Origin: Calamus simplicifolius | Lineage: Eukaryota > Streptophyta > Magnoliopsida > Arecales > Arecaceae | Assembly: GCA_900491605.1 (NCBI GenBank) | Contig: UESW01004555.1 | Span: 520,004 to 584,003, forward strand | Direction of reading: 5' to 3' | DNA: 64,000 nucleotides | Shown here: positions 1 through 12,500 of the stretch, in pieces | Position numbering within the stretch: position 1 is the first letter of the stretch | Layout: every line of letters starts with the position of its first letter | The notes under the pieces: generated by a model | Told to the model about the DNA's origin: nothing | The model's input: the letters and a program-made list of their open reading frames with translations, nothing else | Database searches by the model: none | Program-made: the position numbers and the translations under genes

Positions 1-459
1 CCCCAATCTTGTGAATCATGAGTGAATTGAAAATGTTATCAGTTGTATGTGACCTAATAATGTTATAATTAAGCACTTGCTTATATTTGTCCAACTTTAT
101 GTATATTGGATCAAGTTAGCAATTCAATGACATGGTGTCATGTGTTCAAGAGTATTTATGAAATGAGTGTTTAGATTGATCTTTCTTTGTGCAACCATCA
201 ATCCTGTACCTGTCTGTCTTCTAGTAGCCATTTATCAGGTAAACAAATGGTGAGCATTGATGCAATAGTAAGGTTGCTTGATTGTGACCTTAGTGTTAGG
301 GTTTAAAACATGGAAACAGTCTCTCAGCATATACGGGTGATATTGTATACATCTGACCCTTCCAAACCTTATAATGTGGGAGCTTTATGTGATGGGCCAC
401 CCTTTTTTCCATTAACCATACACATTCATGACATGCACCAGGATTGGGATGGTAATTAA
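1..459. other. AT-rich flank, no gene seen
   Basis: No open reading frame with recognisable protein similarity, RNA gene or repeat structure was seen here. Base composition resembles plant intron or intergenic DNA. Confidence 0.5.
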
Positions 460-850
460 GGCTGCATTTGGTTTTAAAAATATTTGCTTTCCATTTTTGT
501 TTTCATTTTTTGAAAACAAATTTTATTTCTGTTTTCTGATTTCTAAATGTTTTCTTTTTTTAATTTTCACTGAAATAGCACTTCTTAAAAGGAGAGGCCC
601 AAAAAAAAAAAAAAAAATGCCATTCAGTCCCATGTTTTCAATTTCTCTACTTTTGTTTCTTATTCTTTTCCTTGTGTTGTTGGAAAACAGTAAAACTATT
701 TTTAAACTGTGTTCAGTTTTCTGCCGTTCTGGAGTTACATTTCTCAAACAAATTCTTTTAATTTTCAATCACCAAAAATGTTCTTCAAGAGTTTTCTATG
801 AAAATGAAATATAGAAAATAGGATTGTTCTCAAAAAAACCAAACACACCT
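460..850. mobile_element. MITE-like element with imperfect terminal inverted repeats
   Basis: The left end reads GGCTGCATTTGGTTTTAAAA. The right end, on the other strand, reads AGGTGTGTTTGGTTTTTTTG, giving a short imperfect inverted repeat around a T-rich, non-coding core of about 390 bp. The TTTGGTT-type termini are typical of small non-autonomous plant DNA transposons. No clear target duplication was found, so the superfamily is undecided. The 128-codon frame inside is low-complexity and rejected as a gene. Confidence 0.4.
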
Positions 851-2139
851 AGGCTTCTTATGATCCTGGTTTGTGAGCTTCCCGATGGTACCAGTAAGAT
901 ATGCATAAAACCTGGGATTTTTTGTGAATTGGTCTCATTAGAAACTGATGCAAAATTGGATCCATTTATGTGAAAATTATATGTGAGTTGATGTGTTGTG
1001 ATGCATTAACTGCCCAAAAGACGTAATCCCAATAAGTCTCCCACAGAATTTTATTCTGCAATAGAACTTTAAAATCTAGTCCTACCAAATATTGCACCAC
1101 CTTTTCAATCAAATTTCAGTGAAGTTTTCAGAACATCATTCTACAATCCATTTATGAAATCAAGATTTGCAGGTATATTATTCTTAATATTATGCTTTAA
1201 TGGTGTTGTTTATTTTATTTTTGATATTCATCATTTTGTTCTCTTTACTGCAATTTATAAGTTACCAGGGTCTCATCATGGCTACTGCACTGCTCTTTGC
1301 AATATTTTTCTTCTTCTTGAGCTTAAAATTCTTTTTTTTTTTTTTTTTTTGCAGGTTGGTAAAATCTTGCTTAATGCTTTAATATATCCAGGCATAAAGA
1401 TGAACATTCAAAAGAACACCATCGCCTCAATATTTCATACTTTGGTAACCTATCTTGAGATCTAGAATTATAATTTCATTGTCACTTTATATGAACATGT
1501 CGTGTTTTGTCTGTGTATAGATAGTTTATCCTTCTTATGTATGGTTTAGGAGCCACAATAGGTTGGATTAGCTTGGTTTCAGGTCGAGGGATTATAAGCA
1601 TCATGTGTACCATCTGAAGAATAAACTATGTTTAGTTTTGTTTGCAAAATCTATGCAAGTTTTAATTTAATTATTGGTTAATTAAATGTATTGAAGATGA
1701 GAAAGAGTTGAATCAAAACTATAGAATCAATAACTTCAAAAAAAAAATCACTAATACCTGTAGAATTCATGCAGGGTTGGGAAATCATCTTGCTGACATT
1801 TGAGTAAATATTGTCTTTGCATCGTATAGGGTAGGGCCCAGGACTTGTTGAAACTATTTAAGCTTTAAGAAACTCAGCTAGGCAGTTGACATGTCCTAAT
1901 GAACCCAACATTTCAATTGATATGAGTTGTCATGATTTTGACCCAAACTTAACTAGCATATAGTATTCAGACCAAAAATCCTTTCCTGAAGCCTCTTCTG
2001 CTTAAACTGAAGCCAAATATGGTCATGTCAGATTAAAAATCTTCACAAACAAAGATATGATTTGGCTCTCTATATACAGAATCATAAGTCATTGAATTTC
2101 ACTAGTCAGTACTGTATTGTGGTTATCGTTGCTTTTCAG

Positions 2140-2253
2140 GGTGATGGGCGGCCTAACGGGATGGAAGCTGCCAATACTGATGTTGTGGCGCGTACGTACT
2201 TGCTAAGGTTGAAGACGAGGAAGAGACCACAAAGCTGGCAGCCGCAATTAAAG
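2140..2253 (+). other. Possible isolated exon, product not recognised
   Basis: A 114-bp open segment of exactly 38 codons follows GCTTTTCAG and is followed by GTTATA, so both ends fit splice consensus. The translation includes NTDVVARTYLLRLKTRKRPQ, a basic stretch not assigned to a family. No connected neighbouring exon was found. It may be a remnant of a broken gene or a chance open frame. Confidence 0.2.
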
Positions 2254-2502
2254 GTTATACTCCATCTGTTTAGGTATACCTTCCTGAATACATTGTTAGG
2301 CATTGAATTTTGCCATAATTGGTGTAATATTGGAATCCTAGGTCTTCCATTTTGAGTCAATCCTGAACTGGTTGGCAATAATTGTGTTTTTCAATAAATT
2401 GTCATGCATCCAAAACAAGTTAAAAAAGGTCTAAAATGTAGAATTATTCAAAGAAATGATTTGTCATTGCGCATTGTTTCATTAAATCTGACATTCCGAA
2501 GT

Positions 2503-2568
2503 TTTTATGTTGCTGTTGAGACAAATAATATCTTTGTCTATCACAAAAGGCTTCCCGTGCAAGTTTTT
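2503..2568 (+). pseudogene. Possible relic of a COP1/SPA-type WD40 exon
   Basis: The plus-strand frame reads VETNNIFVYHK followed by LPVQVF. COP1 and SPA proteins carry a similar GSETNEVFVYHK-type motif near the end of their WD40 domain. The resemblance covers only about 20 residues; the conserved flanking parts are not recognisable and no splice sites fit. At best it is an eroded fragment, and chance similarity is quite possible. Confidence 0.15.
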
Positions 2569-2943
2569 GCAGACGTTGCCATTCACCCTGGCAATCCAAA
2601 GCAATACCTATCTCTGAACCATGCTAGAAGTATTTCAAGCCAAGTCCTGCATGCTGTATTTCATTCTCATGCTCCCAGTGCCCCAAGAGAAAAGAGCATT
2701 TTTTTGTTTTCCATTCGATCGTGGCCCTCTGATGATGTTTTAAATTGAATATCAACCCGAATAACCCAATCGTGGCAGATTACGGCATGCTTCATTAGTT
2801 ATCTTCATGCTTATACAGTTTCTCTCTAGGCCAGTACCTTACTGCGGTGCCTGGATTCAGCATTTTTGACCTTCTTTGGTCTTGGAAGCAGAGCATGGGC
2901 TGCAAAGAGGTCTCAAAATAAAACAAAAGAGGCCTCCTTCATG

Positions 2944-2955
2944 AACAAAAGGTGC
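2944..2955. repeat. Target-site duplication, left copy (LINE at 2,956)
   Basis: AACAAAAGGTGC is repeated exactly at 9,065-9,076, directly after the poly(A) tail of the LINE. A 12-bp duplication is normal for target-primed reverse transcription and fixes the 5' boundary of the element at 2,956. Confidence 0.85.
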
Positions 2956-3144
2956 AATATTTGGAAGAAGCCGTTTCCAACCGTTGCTACAGTGTTTTTT
3001 CGTCCCGAGTGTTTCAGTGTTTTTTTCCTCCGAGTGCTACAGTGCTAGCGTAACAGGGGAGCTTTAAGATTAGTATTTTTTCTGGCTTCTTCGTCCCGAT
3101 CTCCGGTGATCGCCGTTGTTCTCGTTGCTGTCTCCCTTGTTTCG

Positions 3145-4833
3145 ATGGCAACTGACATCTCCTCTGCAAAGAACGGCGATGATCGCCGCCAAGCGACTGG
3201 GGGACCGTCGCGGCGCCAAGGATCCCCGCAGTTCGTTTGGTCGGTGTCGTCGCCCTCCCCGGCGGAAATCGCGGAGCTCGAACGCTTGTTTCCGTCGGTT
3301 ATTCAGATTCCCTCTGTGACCATCGACCGGGAAATCAATGACTGGCTTGCCGGAGGGTTGATAGTCCGGAGTCTCTTCCGTTGGGTGCCTTCGGAAGCGG
3401 TGGTCCGGGAATTCCGGCGTTCTGGGATTGCTGGAGGAATAACCTCAATCAGTCTCTCCCATCGGTTTCTCTTGATGAAATTCGAGGATCCGGCAGCTAG
3501 GGATGCTGCTCTGCTTCAGCCTTGGGTTGTTAATGGACAACCCATTGCGGCTGAACCCTGGCGCCCTGATTTCATTCCTGCTTTGGATCCGCCTGCCCAA
3601 CCTCCCTATCGAATACTGGTCGGAGGAGGCATTGCGATCCATTTTATCAGTGGCCGGGGAGTTTGTTTCTTTGGATCCATCTACGAAGGGTAAACGACGG
3701 GGAGGTTTCGCCCGTGCTGCAGTTAGGGTTGATCTCAGTCGCCCTCTCCGGCCAGGTGCGCGAATCAGGGGAACCGGCTCCCCGTTTTGGCAGCAATTCA
3801 TCTTCGAGCATGTCGAAGGTGTCTGCCCCTGTTGTGGTTCTATTCACCTGGGTGGTCCGTGCCCCTCTTCTCCGCCGCAGACCTCCACCTCTGTTCCTCC
3901 ACGATTCGGTCCGTGGATGACGGCGACTCGGCAACGTAAACCTCCATCTGCTGACGATTCTGGTGGCCTTCGTTCCTCAACGACATCGTCGCCGGCCTGT
4001 GGTCAGCCGCCTTCTCCGGCTCCTGGTGATGGATGGACGATTCCCAGGAAAACTGCTCGTAGACGGAATGCTCCAGTGGCTTCGGCTAGCTTGGGGGAGG
4101 CGTCGATGGCCAGTTTATCTGAAGGAGGCCCTTCGTCTCAGGTAATTTACTCCGTGCCGGTTACTGTAGCGAAACTTTCTGATTCTTTGGCAACCGGCTC
4201 CAATGTTCAGAAGATTCCAATCAATTGCTCTCTGAATTCCAAATTGGATGGGAGAAGGATAAGGAGCAATGTTTAATCTCTGAATTCAAGTTCTCTGCGA
4301 AGGCCCCAGCTTCTATTCAATTGGGTCCTGGCCAAGCTAAGCACTCCCTGCCATGTGATTCTGAAACAGTGCCAGAACCAGTGCCTTCTAAGGAAGGCTC
4401 ATTGTCTGAATCCAGGAGCAAATTGAGTTTAAGTACCAAAGTGGCCACTAACCCCTTTAGCCTTCGTGGATCGGATCGATGGGCTGGAGTGCCCAAGATC
4501 CGGGAGGATGCTAATCCTGGTTCCACCAAACGGGCTCGGCCAGCGGAATTTATTCCACAGAAGGTTATTCCCAAAGCAGTCAAAGCTAAGGGTAAATGCC
4601 GTGCGAGTCCTTCCCAGAAGGTGGTATGTGGCTCTAATCAGCCACCCCGGGACAGTGGTGATCATGATGCTGCTGTCTCTATCTTGAAACAGGCGATTCA
4701 GCCTTCTTCTCATGGGCCAGGGGATATGGAGCTGTCTCAGCAGCTAGATTCATCTGATCCGGGTATATTGTCATTGCCATCAGGCTCTGCTAAGGAGTTG
4801 TGGCAGTGTGCCCTCCGAAGGAGGTCATACTGA
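3145..4833 (+). pseudogene. LINE ORF1: nucleic-acid-binding protein, frameshifted
   Basis: The protein would coat LINE RNA. It starts at ATG 3,145 (MATDISSAKNG). The N-terminal half matches the DUF4283 fold of plant LINE ORF1 (FPSVIQIPSVTIDREINDWL; LLMKFEDPAARDAALLQPW; NGQPIAAEPWRPDF). Near 3,590-3,600 the frame shifts, giving LPNLPIEYWSEEALRSI and a zinc knuckle CPCCGSIHLGGPC. A second shift near 4,240 leads into a Ser/Pro/Lys-rich tail ending at 4,833. The knuckle spacing CX2CX3HX4C is one residue shorter than the classical CCHC form. ORF2 starts 55 bp downstream. Confidence 0.8.
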
Positions 4834-4887
4834 TATGGATATGATGGGGTCCCAAGAAGGGGGACAAGACAAACCCCAATCTGACCA

Positions 4888-7800
4888 ATGAAAATTCTTA
4901 TATGGAATGTCCGAGGAGCCTCGAAACCCTCATTTCACTCCTCATTTACTCGGCTCCTGCAGCTACACCATTTTGATATTGCTATTCTTCTGGAAACTCG
5001 CCTGTCGGGACCTAGTCTTCTTCGTTTCCGACGCCGAGTTTCTCGGTCTTGGGGTTCCTATGCTGTGAATTCCAATGGTCTTTCTGGGGGTATTCTGGCT
5101 CTATGGCAGACCCCATCCATTCGTGTTGATGCTTTCCACTATTGTCGTCAGCAGGTCGCCTTGGTTGTTTCCGAAGGGACTGATTCTCCTTGGCTGCTGC
5201 TGGGTGCTTACGCTAGCACGGACTATCGGGAGCGACGCTGCCTATGGGCTGAGATTAATACACTCCTCGATCAGGGCTTTCCTACTCTTATTGCTGGTGA
5301 CTTTAATTGTATCGTGAACGCTTCGGAAAAGCGCGGCGATCGCCGATTTGTAGATACTCCGAACTCTAGTGAGTTTCGCTCTTTCATCTCCTCTGCAGGT
5401 CTTTTGGATCTGGGATTCTCGGGGCCGCAGTTACTTGGTGCAACAACCGTCAAGGCTCTGCCCGAGTGTGGGAGCGTCTGGATAGGGCTATGGCTTCCTC
5501 TGGATGGCTTCAACATTTTCCTCGTGCTACCACCACTCATCTTCCGCGGATTGCTTCAGACCATTGCCCTTTACTTATATCTACTGAGCCGTCCGTTATC
5601 TGTCGGGGACCGTTTCGGTTTGAGCAGCTTTGGACTTGCTATCCTTCTGCTCGAACTCTGATTCATCAGGTCTGGCGTATGGCGGTCAGAGGGAGCTCTA
5701 CCTATCGGTTATCACGACGTCTGGATCTTGCGAAGCGACGTCTCAGAAGATGGCATGGTAGGGAGGTGGGGGACCTACAGCAGCGGGTGCAGTCTGTTGA
5801 AGCTGATATCTCTTATCTTCAGTCCAAGGAGGATCGGATGGCGGTCTCTCTTCCATTGATCTTCAGTCTCTCAGGCAGAGTTTGACCTTGCATCATAGGT
5901 TACTTGGTCAGCAGGAGATTTTTTGGCGCCAGCGATCTCGGATCCAGTGGCTTCAGGAGGGTGACCGAAATACCAGATTCTTTCACCAGGCTACTTTGGT
6001 TCATCGTGCAGCCAACCGGATTCGCCGTATTAGCGATGAGGACGGACATATCGTTGAGGATGATGATGCTGTTCGGGAGCATATATCTCAATTTTTTCAG
6101 ACCCGATGGTCGGAGCAGGTCGACGGAGGATCTCCTTGCTCTCCTGTATTGCAGTCTGCTAAGGTTACTGATGCTGATAACGGTAATCTTACGATGGATG
6201 TGTCTGCGGAGGAGATTCGATCAGCGGTTTGGGCTTTGGGGCCTGATAAGGCTCCAGGACCAGATGGCTTTCCGCCTTTTTTCTTTCGGTACTATTGGGA
6301 TATTGTTGGGCAGGATGTTGTTTCAGCTATCCAGTCTGTGTTCTCTTCGAGATCCATTCCTCGGGACTGGCAACAAACATACATTGCCCTTATCCCTAAG
6401 CGTTCGGATGCTCTGCTCCCCCAGCACTATCGATCCATCAGCCTGTGCACGACCTTATACAAAGTTTGTGCCCGTATTTTGGTCACTCGGATGCAGGGTA
6501 TTATACCGCGGTTGATCTCTCCTGAGCAAGGGGCTTTCATCCGGGGTCGCAGTATTACTGATAATGCCCTTATTGCTCAGGAATTCATGTTTGATCTTCA
6601 GCGGGCGGTGGGCAGACACAGATTAATGGCTGTGAAGCTGGATATGGAAAGAGCTTATGATCGGATCAGCTGGACATTTCTCAGACAGACGCTTCAGGAC
6701 TTTGGCTTTGCTGATCTCTTCATTCAGTGGATTATGGCTTGTGTTCAGTGGCCTACTTTCTCTATCCTGATCAACGGTAGCCCGACCGGCTTCTTTCCCT
6801 CTGCTATGGGTCTTCGACAAGGATGCCCCCTCTCGCCCTTTTTGTTTATCCTATGTGTTGATGATCTCTCCCGCAGTTTTTCTCAAGCTGTTGGCGAGCG
6901 TCAGTTACAGCCGTACATGCCTGGGCCCGATGGTCCCCCTCTCTCACACCTGCTTTTGCGGATGACTGCATCCTGCTTAGCCCTGCTACTGTTCAGAATG
7001 CGACGGCCTGCTCAGCTATTCTGTAGTCCTATTGTCAGGCTTCTGGCCAGCTTATTAATGTGCAGAAATCTACCCTTTGTTTTAGCCCGTCTACGCCTCA
7101 CTGCCATCGTGTTGCCATCTCCCAGTTATTTGGGATTTCGACGACTTCTGACCATTTGACTTATCTTGGGATCCCTATTACTGGGCGGAGTCCTCGTCAG
7201 CACGACTTTCAGATCCTCGAGCGACGGATTACTGATAGATTGGACAGATGGCAGGTTTCTGGCCTTTCCATGATGGGTCGTGTTACTCTACTCCGATCTA
7301 TTCTTACCTCACTCCCTTTATACACATTGTCCAATGCTCTGATTCCCATCTCTTGCCTTCGTCGGATAGAGCGTCGGTTTCGTGCTTTCTTATGGGGATC
7401 GACGCAGGGAGGTCACGGCCTTCATCTTCTGTCTTGGGAGATGGTTTGTTTGCCTATTCGTGAGGGCGGATTGGGGATTCAGTCTTTGGTGACCCGCAGA
7501 CAGGTCCTTATTGCTCGGCATGCCACCAGATTTCTCCTGGAACCTCATTGCTTTTGGAGCTCTGTTATGCGTGGCAGATATGGAGGATGGACTTCAGAGA
7601 CGGTCTCCTGTATCCCACGTGGTTGTTCCTTCATGTGGAGAGCTATTTGTCAGGTTGCCCCCACTATTATGTCTGACATTCATTGTATGGTTGGGGATGG
7701 GAGATCTATAAATGTTACTCATGACTCCTGGATAGCGGACCTTCCGTTTTCGCGGTGGCCGACCTTCCTGAGCTCTGAGGTTGGACCTTTGATGTCTGTT

Positions 7801-9033
7801 TCTGCTCTGATTAGTCAGCATACTAAAGCTTGGCATGTTCCCACGGTGTCACGTTTTTTTGGAGGTGAGCTCGTGCAACGGATCCTTGCTACCCCGCTCG
7901 TCTCCTCTGCTGCTTCTGATACCAGACTCTGGCGTGGCTCCTGCCTTCCTCGTGCTTCTACTAGAGATCTGATTGATCGCATCTGCCCTCGGTCTGCGGG
8001 CCTCGATGATGTGGTTTGGATCTGGCGCTTGCCCTGTCACCCCAGGATCCAGCTTTTCTTATGGAAATTAAGGTGGGATCGCCTTCCTACCTGTTCCCTT
8101 TTGGCTGGGCGTGGCCTCAACATTAGCCCGCTCTGCCCGATATGTTGGCTCCAGGAGGAGACGGTTGAGCATGCTTTATTTACCTGTTCCTATGTCTCCC
8201 AGATTTGGTTGCATCCTCCATACAGTCCTTGGACGACGGAGGAGGGTCCCGGCCGACGGATTCTATTGCATGATATTCACACAGCAGTCCAGAGCGGCCA
8301 ATGCTTTCAGGGTGTGTATCTCGCTTATCTGGCTCATCAGATATGGCTGACTCGTAATCAGATCGTCTTTGCTGAGCGTACGGCCTCGACACAGACTATT
8401 ATCCGCACTGCCAGTTTCCTTGCTATGGAATATCTCGGCTCTGTTGTGGATAGTCACTCTGACAGACTGGGCATCTGGGACTCCCCTGCTGCTTCGGCAG
8501 CGCACCGTTCTACGGTCTTCATTGCTTGGGAGCCCCCACCACCTGGTTATGTCAAAGTGAATTTTGATGGTTCTGTAACGGGTCGCATTGCTGGATCTGG
8601 ATTTACTATCAGGGGGCCTGAGGGTGAGCTGCTAGCTGCTGGCGGGCACGGTTCTCTTGATATTTCAGTTCCTATGGCAGAGTTGCAGGCTGCGTGGGCT
8701 GGTATAATCTACGTTGTTCGCGTTTTGCGTTCGCGCTGGGTGGTTATTGAGGGAGATTCTATTACGGTGATTCGGTGGATTCGACGGGCTCCTGATCTTT
8801 GTCCCTCCTTCAACCCTCTGATAAGTGATATATGGGATATGCTTCAGTACTGCTATGATCCTCTGATTCGACATGTCTACAGGGAAGCTAACGCTGCAGC
8901 TGATTGGGTTGCCTCGGCTGCAGCTCGCCATTCTGGTCAGTGGGAATGGCACCCTGGTGACCCTTATCCGGTTATTCTGGAGCAAATTTTGTATTTCGAT
9001 ATTTCGGGGTTGACTCATCCCAGAGTGGTGTGA
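4888..9033 (+). pseudogene. LINE ORF2: endonuclease, reverse transcriptase, RNase H (disrupted)
   Basis: ORF2 would nick the target, copy the LINE RNA and degrade the template. From MKILIWNVRGASK at 4,888 the order is: AP endonuclease (WNVRG, LLETRLSG, GDFNCI, then SDHCPL in another frame); reverse transcriptase (DKAPGPDGFPPFF, KLDMERAYDRISW, GLRQGCPLSPFLFIL, and FADD at 6,955); a zinc-binding region (LCPICWLQEETVEHALFTC); and RNase H near the C-terminus (NFDGS, AELQAAWAG, EGDS, YREANAAADW). Frameshifts lie near 5,434, 5,840 and 6,930, and a TAG at 7,024. The RNase H identifies the plant L1 lineage that acquired this domain. Its four acidic residues are intact here. Confidence 0.88.
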
Positions 9034-9064
9034 TCGCCCGCTTGTAATAAAAAAAAAAAAAAAA

Positions 9065-9076
9065 AACAAAAGGTGC
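9065..9076. repeat. Target-site duplication, right copy (LINE at 2,956)
   Basis: AACAAAAGGTGC matches 2,944-2,955 exactly and follows the poly(A) tail. Confidence 0.85.
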
Positions 9077-9540
9077 TCGTAATTTAAGAACAGTCCCGGT
9101 ATTGGGTTACCAAAAACCGGTTCCACCTTTCCAATAACGAAATAGAAAATTGATTCTCATTCATAAATAAGGATTGTTCAACTACAACTCCCCCATAAAT
9201 AAACTTTGAGAAGCCGCTGATTCTGCTGGCCAGGTTTCCTTCTTTCACAGAAATTGGATCTTTCGCGTTGCATGAAACTCAGATCGCTTTATATATTACT
9301 GGCTCCAGATCTTGCCCAGGCTGCCAGGAACCTGAATTTGATTGCACCGTTAGCTCTACACCAAGTGTGAAGCACAAGTTTTTAATCCTGTTGTCTGGAA
9401 TTTGTTCAGACATGGTGCTCTCCATGGAACGTAAAAAGGATCAATTGGCAAAATATCAAAATTGGCAGCACACAACTTGCATTGCATCTCAACAAATCCC
9501 TTATGAAATTACATCAGAAAATGAAAATGGAATACACAAG
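9077..9540. other. Region downstream of the ZFWD stop codon, likely 3' UTR and flank
   Basis: This stretch separates the ZFWD stop codon (9,541-9,543, minus strand) from the LINE. The part next to the gene is probably its 3' untranslated region. No AATAAA on the minus strand stands out, so the polyadenylation site is not placed. Confidence 0.45.
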
Positions 9541-12500
9541 TCATGAAGTTGGCGTCTCGTCCGTCAACCACTTCCACACCTTCAGTTCACCTGTTCCATC
9601 TCCGGTAAAGAACAACCCACCAGGGCCAACTTGTATTGCTCTCACCTCCTCCTTGGAGAAGATTTTACCCCTCTCAGCGAACCTAGACGGGGAAGAAAAG
9701 AGAATTACTTTTTAAAGTTGATGGAAACTAGTTTGTTGTCAACTTACAAGAACACAATATACTTACGATGGCAGGTCATAGAGGCGGACGCTGTTGTCGT
9801 TGCACGAACATGCTAAAATTGACTTGAATTGACCATCATGCATTCCACGAAGCGCAAGCACCCCCTGAAGAAGGATGAATGCTTTTCTAAGCAACATAAT
9901 ACTAAAAGCCGAGGTGAATAAAAACAAAACTGTCCAGTATCTACTTTCAGAAGCGCGCAGCATTTCTAGATAAACTGGTATAACAAACATATCAACTCCA
10001 TTGAGGAAATTATAAAATATGCAATAGGGTCAAAATATTCCATTGTCTCGCCATCAGCCAGAAGAGCATTCAGCTCAATGAGTGCACTATAAATTCCAGC
10101 CGTTGCCAATCTTACAGGACCAACAAAATCTTTTTTGTATGCACTATCATTTAATGGTTTAGATATCTGAATCTATCTTCCTCGTTAAAACTTAAAGTAA
10201 TCCATAAAAAAAAGGAGATCCCGCACTACTCTAGCCAACATTTCTGTCTTAAAGTACTAAATCTGCTGTGACATTATCTGAATCAGCAGTAGGTTGTGGC
10301 ACATTCACAATGATACAAATCATCTTATCTTACAATGTTATCCAAAGCATATTAACATCTCAACTTTGATGTGCTTCAAAAATATACAAAATCCTAATTC
10401 AGATTATAAAAATTAAGTCAGATTTTATGTACATAGGGTCACCGTAATAAACAAACTTGGAGTCCATGGATGAAGGCAGCTTTATTAAGATCAGCAAATT
10501 TCATAACAAATAACAGCTGTCAAAGCCAAGAACATCTGTGAGTCCCACTTCTTAAATGTCCAAAAACTTGGTGCATGGCCAAGTGACATTTACTAGGGCA
10601 ATGGGAATATCAAGAGGCTTCAACTCTGCATGGTATGCAGATGCTAAAGATAAGGGAGGAAAAAAAATGTTAATGCAGCAACTGGCATCAAGTACAAACT
10701 TTCGTGCAGAAAGTTGACATCAGAACAGAAGGAAGAAAGACAAAATGATAGACAGAAGCAACAAACAAGAGTCTGATAAGCAGTGTGAGCTAAAAAGTGA
10801 TGGTGTTAAGAAACTCCCCTTAGTCTGAGTGATAGAATGGTGGATCGTAAACATCGCATATGACATGCCTAGAGGTTCACCTTGGTTGCGTCAAGGAAAA
10901 ACTACAAGAATACATCAGTGACACTGTATCCACACAAATCCAAACAAGTACCCTTTATCTTCAAGCATATACTGTATAAAATGCACATGTTTGACACCAC
11001 ATAAAACAGTGCCTGCAAATTTATGGTTATGTTTGGCTGGCTAACCATTACCTAGAAACTAGGGGCAGAAAGGACATCGAAGTATGAGTTTTTGAGGGCA
11101 GGTTGTTGGAGAGGAGATATGATAGGGATGTCTAGTAGAGACCATAGTTGTCAAAAATAACCCAATTGAATCACCAAGACCTAGCCATAGCCTAAGGCAA
11201 ACACCCAGGCAACAAAGTATAAAGTACTTCATTTATGTAAAAAAATCATTGCACCATTTCAAGATATTTATATATTACCAAACCTAAAGGCATAAATGTT
11301 GAATATAAACAACTAAAAATTCTTTTACTGTAAAATTTACATTAAACTCAAAAGTAGCATTTAGAATGCAGTAGAAGTACTGGCATATATATTGTTGCCT
11401 AGCTTAAAAGGTAAAGATTGCCGAGCTTCCTCAATTGTCCATCTGGTTGGAGCTAGAATCAGTCTGGGGATTTGATTGAAAAACCTCATGTGGTTACTTA
11501 ATACTTATTTTTAGGTAAAAGGAATTTGACATTCTTTTTTCTTCAGTCAATTCTGACTTTTCATACTGCTCTTGTCCACCCGTCCTACAAGAGGTTGTGA
11601 AAGACAAACTTTAGAGGCTGTATGTTTCTGCTGATTGTGTGATGCTTGATGCTTCTTTAGTCCTACAGTGTCTGAGCTCTTCCTACCTACTGTTGCCATC
11701 ATATTCTTGCCTCCAATCCTTGACTCAGACCCCAAAAAAAAAAAACACCATTAGCAACAGCATTCTTTCTCTGGTTTCATTTACTGACGCAAAGTCTGTT
11801 GAGCCTGTGGCTCAAATGGTGCAGTAGCAATCATCTCAAAATCTTTTTTATCAAGGCCATTACTGATGTCCAGCCAACCACTAGCTATGCTTCTGACTGA
11901 TCTTCAATTGTCAGGTGTGTGCTGCCCCACATGACCATCATCACCATTCTTCTTGATCATTGCAGGTACTTGCATTATCATCTCCAATGCTTCCCTGCTA
12001 GTGCAATTCACTATTCCTGCCCCATTCTCCTCAATAGTGTGCTCACTCCCTGTAGTGCTTTTATTCGCATTCCTAAACTTCTTCGTATCTATTTCTATCA
12101 GTAACCTGGCAATCATCAATGCACAATTTTCCTCAAACGCAAGGGTCCCACATTTTCTCCACTACCCTTGAGACAATAAACGCAATTGTCTTCCATTGAC
12201 CTTTTAGCTTTGTAGGGTTGAGTCATGTCTTCATGTTTAGGCTTCACTCTTTGAAATGTAGTGGTGCCCTTGAACTACTTACTGAACTCTATTTTCATAG
12301 GGATGTCGACTTATAGGCAATATTTTTCTGCTCAGTTGCCTGCTCTCCTTTTACCTCACCAAATGATCATTCACATATCCAAGTTCATGTGCCTATTTGG
12401 TTGAGAAGGGTGACACAGCATGTTTTGCTTGTGCAAAATTCTCTTTGGTTGCTTGATTGTACTTGATGATGGTGAAGCATCGTGAAGCTCATTTATTTAG

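Larger units (their letters stand above)
851..2943. other. Non-coding flank upstream of the LINE insertion
   Basis: AT-rich sequence with no complete gene. It contains a T-tract ending in TTTTTTTTGCAG at about 1,353, which looks like a splice acceptor, and two exon-like fragments listed separately. It could be intron or decayed gene sequence on the plus strand. Confidence 0.4.
2956..9064 (+). mobile_element. Full-length L1-type LINE with RNase H domain (decayed)
   Basis: This 6.1 kb element has the plant L1 layout: a leader of about 190 bp, ORF1 (DUF4283-like with a zinc knuckle), ORF2 (AP endonuclease, reverse transcriptase, zinc-binding region, RNase H), and a 3' end GTGTGATCGCCCGCTTG followed by a poly(A) tail at about 9,048. 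An exact 12-bp direct repeat flanks it. Both ORFs carry frameshifts, and ORF2 has a TAG at 7,024-7,026, so it cannot move by itself. Two related minus-strand copies lie at 53.7-59.5 kb and beyond 61.5 kb. The insertion ends 477 bp past the stop codon of the ZFWD gene, tail to tail with it. Confidence 0.9.

Noticed and set aside
428..814. 128-codon frame, Phe/Leu-rich
   Set aside because: Arises from T-rich core of an inverted-repeat element; no coding character.
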